Shown piece after piece: positions 58,928-64,000 of a stretch of 64,000 nucleotides of DNA; position 1 is the stretch's first letter; each line of letters begins with the position of its first letter. The translations under genes were made by a program, and so were the position numbers. Source of the stretch: Paenibacillus_AQ nitricinens (GTDB taxonomy: Bacteria; Bacillota; Bacilli; Paenibacillales; Paenibacillaceae). The stretch spans positions 2,666,001 through 2,730,000 of the forward strand of contig NZ_CP183948.1 in the NCBI RefSeq assembly GCF_052056485.1, given 5' to 3'. Below the pieces are notes generated by a model. It saw only the letters and a list, made by a program, of their open reading frames with translations, was not told where the DNA came from and ran no database searches.

Positions 58928-59560
58928 TTAGTACATGAAGCGCTGTCTAAAGCGTACTCTGTCGAAAGTCTCCTGTGAGGACATAGGTACCTCTTGTCCA
59001 ATACGAACCATTAGGCAGTTTGCTGGATGTGAACAGATTTCGGGATCATCTGTAGCATACCAAACCATATTTACAGTTTTCATTAGCCGCTCCATCATTT
59101 GACGATAAGCCCACACATCAAGTCCACTTCCTTTTAAATCCCAGTGCCAATAATACTCTGTTGTAAAGACGATACAATTCTCTAATTGCTCTTGCTCAAA
59201 AGCAGTGGAAATCAGCAGCCGGCCTAGTCCGGCTCCCCTATAATCATTACTCACCTCAATAGCTCCAAGCTCAATTAGATCCATCATTCCACCCTGTGAC
59301 CAAAGCTCCATTTCATCCGGATAATGAAAGGTTACATAGCCTATTATAGTGCCATCCTCTACAGCTGTAATTATTCGTCCTTCTGGCAGGCTAGCAATCT
59401 CTATGAGAGCTTCATGCTGTTCAATCGGCTTGCGGAAGGCATCAAGATCATGATGCATGTGGAGGGCTTTGAGGTCCTGTGGAGATCGGGGGCCACTTAT
59501 TGTTAGTGTCCTGCCTTTATATGAAAGCGTATGGGAAACAGGGATTTTACGATGTTCCAT
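58928..59560 (-). CDS. acuA: AcuA-type protein acetyltransferase
   Basis: 210 residues, GNAT fold. The sequence follows B. subtilis AcuA closely: 'FRKPIEQHEALIEIASLPEGRIITA', 'GGMMDLIELGAIEVSNDYRGAGLGRLLI' (acetyl-CoA loop R-G-A-G-L-G), 'TTEYYWHWDLKGSGLDVWAYRQMMERLM', 'SSHPANCLM'-like ending. AcuA acetylates a lysine of acetyl-CoA synthetase and switches it off. It is divergent from acsA, as in Bacillus; acuB and acuC are absent. GGAAGGAG precedes ATG 59560. Confidence 0.93.
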   Translation of the reverse strand: MEHRKIPVSHTLSYKGRTLTISGPRSPQDLKALHMHHDLDAFRKPIEQHEALIEIASLPEGRIITAVEDGTIIGYVTFHYPDEMELWSQGGMMDLIELGAIEVSNDYRGAGLGRLLISTAFEQEQLENCIVFTTEYYWHWDLKGSGLDVWAYRQMMERLMKTVNMVWYATDDPEICSHPANCLMVRIGQEVPMSSQETFDRVRFRQRFMY

Positions 59561-59592
59561 AGCCGTGCTCCTTCCGGATGATAAAATATGGA

Positions 59593-59607
59593 ATGTAAAC
59601 GTTTGCT
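59593..59607. promoter_or_regulatory. cre site between acuA and acsA
   Basis: ATGTAAACGTTTGCT fits the CcpA consensus WTGNAARCGNWWWCA except at two positions near its end. It lies 33 bases before the acuA start and about 113 before acsA, so CcpA repression of acuA (and possibly both) during growth on good sugars is expected. A minus-strand -10 (TATAAC type) lies just beyond it. Confidence 0.75.
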
Positions 59608-59720
59608 ATGTTATACTAATTCAGACATAAAAAATTCACATTCAGTGCATTGACATCATTATCTAAGAAAAGAGTCTTACCCTTAAAGCTTAAATCAAAC
59701 GAGTGAGGGAGGCAAGAGTG

Positions 59721-61445
59721 ATGGGTCAAGTCCATAGCGAAATTTTGCCTGGCCGTGTGCAGAGCTCCAATATGTCTGATTACACCCAGGCAGTAGCCAA
59801 TTTTAAGTGGGAGGATGTTGAACGTAACTTCTCATGGTATGACACTGGAAAGGTTAATATGGCACATGAAGCAGTGGATCGCCACGTTCAAGAAGGACGG
59901 GGAGCGGCAACGGCCCTGCTCTACAGTGATGCGGTGCGGGATGAATCCTATACATTTGCCGATCTGCAGGAACGGTCGAATCGGTTCGGAAATGTATTGC
60001 GTAAATATGGTATCGGTAAGGGAGATCGGGTATTTATTTTTATGCCTCGTCAACCGGAACTATATTTTAGTTTACTAGGCATTCTGAAGATTGGGGCAAT
60101 AGCGGGTCCTCTGTTCGAAGCCTTTATGGAGACAGCAGTTAAGGACCGGCTGGAAGATAGTGGTGCGGTTGCTTTGGTTACTACACCGGAGCTACTTCAT
60201 CGTGTGAAGCGAGATGAGCTTCCGAATTTGCGTCATATTTTTCTAGTAGGCGGCACCACTGATATCGAGCAAGGTAACTTAGGTTTTACTGAGGAGATGG
60301 ATAACGCATCTTCTGAGCTCGAATTGGAATGGCTTGACCTGGACGATGGCCTTATCATGCATTATACATCTGGTTCTACAGGAAAACCTAAAGGCGTTTA
60401 TCATGTGCAAAGAGCAATGATTCAACATTATTATACAGGTAGAGTGGTGCTGGATCTACGTCCGGATGATATTTACTGGTGTACAGCTGATCCGGGCTGG
60501 GTGACAGGAACATCTTACGGAATATTTTCACCCTGGTTAAATGGCGTAACGAATGTCGTGAGAGGAGGACGTTTTAGTCCTCAGGATTGGTATAAGACGA
60601 TTGAACGAAATAAGGTTAGTGTTTGGTACAGTGCACCTACAGCATTTCGTATGTTGATGGGTGCGGGCGAGAGTTCCATTCAGGGAATTGATTTGAGCAG
60701 CCTGCGCCATGTCCTGTCTGTTGGAGAGCCATTAAATCCTGAAGTGGTGCGGTGGGGAGATAAATTCTACAACCAGCGCATTCATGATACTTGGTGGATG
60801 ACAGAGACGGGAGCGCAACTAATCTGCAACTATCCTGGAATGGATATCAAACCAGGCTCTATGGGCCGTCCGTTGCCAGGCATTGAAGCAGCGATTTTAG
60901 ATGATCGAGGCAATATTCTCCCACCATTCTCAATGGGGAATCTTGCAATACGGACGCCTTGGCCATCCATGATGAATTCGATCTGGAACAATAAGGCGAA
61001 GTATGAGGAGTATTTCCGCATTCCTGGTTGGTACATTTCTGGTGATTCTGCTTATATGGATGATGATGGATATTTCTGGTTTCAAGGACGGATTGACGAC
61101 GTTATCAACTCTTCTGGTGAGCGTATAGGACCTTTTGAAGTGGAGAGTAAATTGGTAGAGCATCCAGCTGTGGCGGAAGCGGGTGTAATTGGTAAACCAG
61201 ACCTGGTGCGTGGGGAAATTATCAAGGCTTTCATTTCGCTGAGAGAAGGCTATACTCCTACAGCTGCTCTCAAAGAGGAGATCGCGGCATTTGTTAAAGC
61301 CGGACTATCTGCGCATGCTGCACCGAGAGAGATCGAATTTAAGGATAAACTTCCTAAGACACGATCAGGTAAGATCATGCGGCGCGTATTAAAGGCTTGG
61401 GAGCTTCATCTCCCAACTGGTGATTTATCAACGATAGAAGATTAG
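59721..61445 (+). CDS. acsA: Acetyl-CoA synthetase (AMP-forming)
   Basis: 574 residues from ATG 59721 (AGGGAGG upstream; GTG 59703 sits before the site). ANL adenylating enzyme: P-loop 'MHYTSGSTGKPKG', 'DTWWMTETGAQLI' (A5), 'YISGDSAYMDDDGYFWFQGRIDDVINSSGERI' (A7-A8 hinge) and the C-terminal 'PKTRSGKIMRRVLKAW' with the catalytic/acetylated Lys. Converts acetate, ATP and CoA to acetyl-CoA. Shorter than the 650-residue Acs of enterics but normal for AcsA. Regulated by AcuA and cre. Confidence 0.94.
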   Translation: MGQVHSEILPGRVQSSNMSDYTQAVANFKWEDVERNFSWYDTGKVNMAHEAVDRHVQEGRGAATALLYSDAVRDESYTFADLQERSNRFGNVLRKYGIGKGDRVFIFMPRQPELYFSLLGILKIGAIAGPLFEAFMETAVKDRLEDSGAVALVTTPELLHRVKRDELPNLRHIFLVGGTTDIEQGNLGFTEEMDNASSELELEWLDLDDGLIMHYTSGSTGKPKGVYHVQRAMIQHYYTGRVVLDLRPDDIYWCTADPGWVTGTSYGIFSPWLNGVTNVVRGGRFSPQDWYKTIERNKVSVWYSAPTAFRMLMGAGESSIQGIDLSSLRHVLSVGEPLNPEVVRWGDKFYNQRIHDTWWMTETGAQLICNYPGMDIKPGSMGRPLPGIEAAILDDRGNILPPFSMGNLAIRTPWPSMMNSIWNNKAKYEEYFRIPGWYISGDSAYMDDDGYFWFQGRIDDVINSSGERIGPFEVESKLVEHPAVAEAGVIGKPDLVRGEIIKAFISLREGYTPTAALKEEIAAFVKAGLSAHAAPREIEFKDKLPKTRSGKIMRRVLKAWELHLPTGDLSTIED

Positions 61446-61458
61446 AATGGATCATAAA

Positions 61459-61498
61459 AAAACACCGTTCCCTTATGAATTAAAGGGAACGGTGTTTT
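61459..61498. terminator. Bidirectional terminator between acsA and the PBP gene
   Basis: AAAACACCGTTCCCTT (61459-61474) and its complement (61483-61498) with an eight-base loop, A- and T-runs on both sides. Confidence 0.85.
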
Positions 61499-61528
61499 GC
61501 TGTGTGAAGTTATTCTCTTGACTACCGG

Positions 61529-64000
61529 TTAATGGTTTCCAGTCGTATTGCCGGCTTTGCCACTATTACTGTTTCCGTTACTGCTACCTTCGCCAGATGG
61601 TGTTGAAGTAGGCGTAGGAAGAATGGTTCCTGGAATCTCAATATCCTCTCCTGGTGTACTCTCAGAGTCTGTAGGAGGCGTTGTCTCCGGTTGTTGATCC
61701 GGAGTTGGCGTTGCTTCCGGAGTCGGTGTGGTGCCTCCAGCAACGCTGCCAGAAGCTGTCTCATTACCTGCGACATCAACAGCACTGACATAGAATGTTG
61801 CATTGGCACTTGCAGGCGTTCCTGGCGAGAATACCTTGCTCTCGTCAGCCATAATTACAGCTTGCTTCTGGAATGACCCGCCGTTTAAAGAACGGTATAA
61901 GCGGTATCCGACGACATCTGGAGAGCCGCTTGGAGAGAAGCTGATCACAGCTTTTCCAGTGCTGTAAGAGACAATGACATTTCCAGGGGCAGTAGGAGCA
62001 GAGCCATCGTCCACGCGTGGATCGACTTCAGTAGGGAAATCTGTTTTGGCATCCGCTGGCATATAATACTCCAGCGATTTATGCTCCTTCATTTTAGGGA
62101 AAGCTGCCAAGAGCTCCTTAACTAATTCCTGGATCGGTTTATCGCGTTTAACTACGATTTTTTCTTTTAGGAAATCCTCCGGTGTTCCTTCGAGCGGGAT
62201 ATAATTGACGCCATTGTAAGTAATATATTTGGCTTTGGATATCCCGTCGTCGCTCTCTTTAGGTACATATTTCACATTGAAAAGATCCGTTGTGAATTTG
62301 TCAGTTAGGGCCGTTGGCAGTTTACCGCTGTATGCGGAAACTGTCTTTTTGATAATTCCCTCAGGTTGTGCGAATTTGTCTGTAACGAACAAGTCTGGCT
62401 GCTTATCAATAACAGCATTCAGGACTTTAGCCCATAAGGTCTGTGCTTGTCGTTTCTGTGTATCTCCTGTAAGGGTATTAATTTGTTCCTTATAACCAAC
62501 CCACATGCCAAGTGTGACATCAGGGGTGTAGCCCATGAACCAGACATCTCCGTAGTTCTGAGTGGAGCCAGTCTTACCTACAATCGGAACGTCTTTAAAG
62601 TGTTTATAATCTCTTCTTACTGTACTTGCAGTACCTTCTGTAATTACTGTACGCAGCATATCGGTCATTAGATAAGCAGTCTGCTCAGAGAATACTTGTT
62701 CAGGGTTAACCTTGTGCTGATAAACGATCTTGCCTTCCGAATCCACAATCTTCTCAATCATATAAGCATCATTAAATGCTCCCTGATTGCCAATGGCGGA
62801 ATAGGCATTGGTTAATTCTTCAACGGATGTACCGTATCGAAGACCACCTATAACCCCAGTCTGCGCTCTGTAATCATCTTCAGTGAGTGTAGTGATCCCT
62901 AGCTTTTTAGTAAAGGCCCAAGCATCCTCTATTCCGACCTTTTCGTTAAATAGTTTAAGTGCCGGTAGGTTGAGGGATTTATTAAGTGCATAGCGAGCCG
63001 TAACTAAACCCTGATAGCGATTGTTTGCATTTTTAGGAATATGGAAGCCTTTCCCGCCATCCTTCAAAATGATTGGAGCATCATCTAAGATCCCGGCAGG
63101 TTGAATCAGTCCTGCATCTAAGGCAGGTAAGTATGCTGAAATCGGCTTCATCGTTGAGCCAGGTTGCCGGACCATTTGGGTTGCATAGTTCATTTGCTCG
63201 ATATTAAAATCGCGGCCCTCAATCATACCCAGAATGGCTCCGGTCTTGTTGTCGATCAATATACCAGCCGTCTGTTCAATACCTTTTGTTTTGCTGTCCT
63301 TGGTGAAATTACTGCTATCTTCGGAAATACTGTGCATTGCACTGTATACTTTCTTATCAATCGTGGTATAGACTCGGTAACCGCCAGTCATTAACTGTTG
63401 TCTTGCTTCCTCAAGAAGTATGGCATTATCACTAGAGCTAGTGGTATCGGTTGTACTGTTTTTCTCTTCATTTAGTGACAAAATAATCTCAGCTGCTTTA
63501 CGCTCCGTCTCCATCATCAGGTATGGATATGTAGCATAGGCTTTCTTAGTGTGAGGAGCGAGAGAGCTTTTAATATCGAATTTGAGTGCTTCATCATATT
63601 GGGAGGTTGTGATCTTGTTCTCCTCCAGCATACGACGAAGTACAAGCTGTTGACGATCCATAGCTCTGTTGAACGCCTTTGCGTTAAATTCTCCAACGCC
63701 ATTGAATGCTGAATAAGCGGAAGGGAGCTGTGGAAGGCCGGCCAAATACGCCGCTTGGGCAATATTCAGCTTGTCTAGATCATCCAGACCGAATATACCT
63801 TTGGATGCAGCTTTAATCCCAAATACGTTATAGCCATTCGAGCCATTACCGAACGGAACCTTGTTCAGATAAGCCGTTAAAATCTCTTGCTTGGTCAAGA
63901 AGCGCTCTAGTCTAAGTGAAAGTAGAATTTCTTTTGCTTTGCGGTCTTCTGTTCGATCCAGATTGAGAAATACACGTCTTGCGAGCTGTTGAGTAAGAGT
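61529..64000 (-). CDS. Class A penicillin-binding protein (PBP1A type), 5' end outside window
   Basis: 823 residues visible, open past the window edge ('TLTQQLARRVFL' lies at 63960-64000, part of the GT51 glycosyltransferase motif). The TTG at 63898 is internal. Transpeptidase motifs: 'PGSTMKP' (SxxK), 'KSLNLP' (SxN) and 'GKTGST' (KTG). After the catalytic part come a fibronectin type III domain ('APTAPGNVIVSYSTGKAVISF...YRLYRS...') and a Pro/Thr/Ser/Gly-rich tail with repeated 'TPTPEATP'-like stretches. Builds and crosslinks peptidoglycan at the outer face of the membrane. Confidence 0.92.
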   Translation of the reverse strand, partial: TLTQQLARRVFLNLDRTEDRKAKEILLSLRLERFLTKQEILTAYLNKVPFGNGSNGYNVFGIKAASKGIFGLDDLDKLNIAQAAYLAGLPQLPSAYSAFNGVGEFNAKAFNRAMDRQQLVLRRMLEENKITTSQYDEALKFDIKSSLAPHTKKAYATYPYLMMETERKAAEIILSLNEEKNSTTDTTSSSDNAILLEEARQQLMTGGYRVYTTIDKKVYSAMHSISEDSSNFTKDSKTKGIEQTAGILIDNKTGAILGMIEGRDFNIEQMNYATQMVRQPGSTMKPISAYLPALDAGLIQPAGILDDAPIILKDGGKGFHIPKNANNRYQGLVTARYALNKSLNLPALKLFNEKVGIEDAWAFTKKLGITTLTEDDYRAQTGVIGGLRYGTSVEELTNAYSAIGNQGAFNDAYMIEKIVDSEGKIVYQHKVNPEQVFSEQTAYLMTDMLRTVITEGTASTVRRDYKHFKDVPIVGKTGSTQNYGDVWFMGYTPDVTLGMWVGYKEQINTLTGDTQKRQAQTLWAKVLNAVIDKQPDLFVTDKFAQPEGIIKKTVSAYSGKLPTALTDKFTTDLFNVKYVPKESDDGISKAKYITYNGVNYIPLEGTPEDFLKEKIVVKRDKPIQELVKELLAAFPKMKEHKSLEYYMPADAKTDFPTEVDPRVDDGSAPTAPGNVIVSYSTGKAVISFSPSGSPDVVGYRLYRSLNGGSFQKQAVIMADESKVFSPGTPASANATFYVSAVDVAGNETASGSVAGGTTPTPEATPTPDQQPETTPPTDSESTPGEDIEIPGTILPTPTSTPSGEGSSNGNSNSGKAGNTTGNH

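Overview
The window looks like a chromosomal stretch from a low-to-mid GC Gram-positive spore-former of the Paenibacillaceae (Paenibacillus-like). The sequence supports this with frequent TTG/GTG starts behind strong AGGAGG-type ribosome sites, a Bacillota-type LexA box (CGAAC-N4-GTTCG-like), Fur boxes of the 7-1-7 type, cre sites for CcpA, and the ccpA ... acuA<>acsA neighbourhood known from Bacillus. The species itself cannot be read from the sequence.

Layout. 0-9.5 kb: a truncated NAD(P)-binding protein, an MBL hydrolase, a Na+/H+ antiporter followed by a GNAT and a DIP1984-family protein, DegV, a two-gene ThrE-type exporter, a UvrX-like Y-family polymerase under a LexA box, and YitT. 9.8-17.2 kb: sugar genes. 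An AraC regulator is divergent from a GH127 beta-L-arabinofuranosidase; a cellobiose phosphorylase sits next to its LacI-type repressor, with matching operators and a cre site. 17.2-20.1 kb: a Fur-controlled siderophore-binding lipoprotein and a Btr-like regulator (AraC HTH plus a binding-protein domain). 20-22 kb: small membrane proteins and an SDR oxidoreductase. 22-28 kb: an AT-rich accessory stretch of small secreted or membrane proteins, a DUF1796 protein, a NUDIX hydrolase and a headless pseudogene. 28-32.2 kb: a second Fur-controlled iron locus, in which an AraC regulator runs without a stop codon into a FeuA-like lipoprotein, followed by two FecCD permeases. 32.4-35 kb: peptidase E-like and GNAT genes, then a decayed phage-like patch (micro-genes, one with an in-frame TGA, and a frameshifted excisionase-like gene) ending at a tRNA-Val. 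35-43 kb: M50 protease, lipoprotein, GNATs, RNase Z-like hydrolase, DUF1292 protein, SpeA-type decarboxylase and an MFS transporter. 43-49.3 kb: 6-phosphogluconate dehydrogenase, aroK, rhodanese, aroA, a CoA-binding protein and a predicted nuclease-wHTH fusion. 49.8-53.5 kb: a PTS EIICBA plus EI operon without HPr. 53.6-55.6 kb: an ECF sigma factor and its DUF4179 anti-sigma. 55.7-64 kb: PfpI-like protein, Zn-ribbon protein, ccpA, mtnN, acuA divergent from acsA, and a class A penicillin-binding protein cut by the window end.

How it fits together. Carbon control links several blocks: ccpA is in the window, and cre-like sites lie at the cellobiose repressor promoter and between acuA and acsA. 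Two iron blocks 8-12 kb apart share the same parts (Fur box, AraC regulator, FeuA-like protein) in different physical arrangements. The most unusual item is the stop-less regulator-lipoprotein junction at 28.1-30.1 kb, which sits beside a Btr-type locus where the equivalent fusion is complete. The second is the hidden phage relic next to tRNA-Val at 34.1-34.9 kb.
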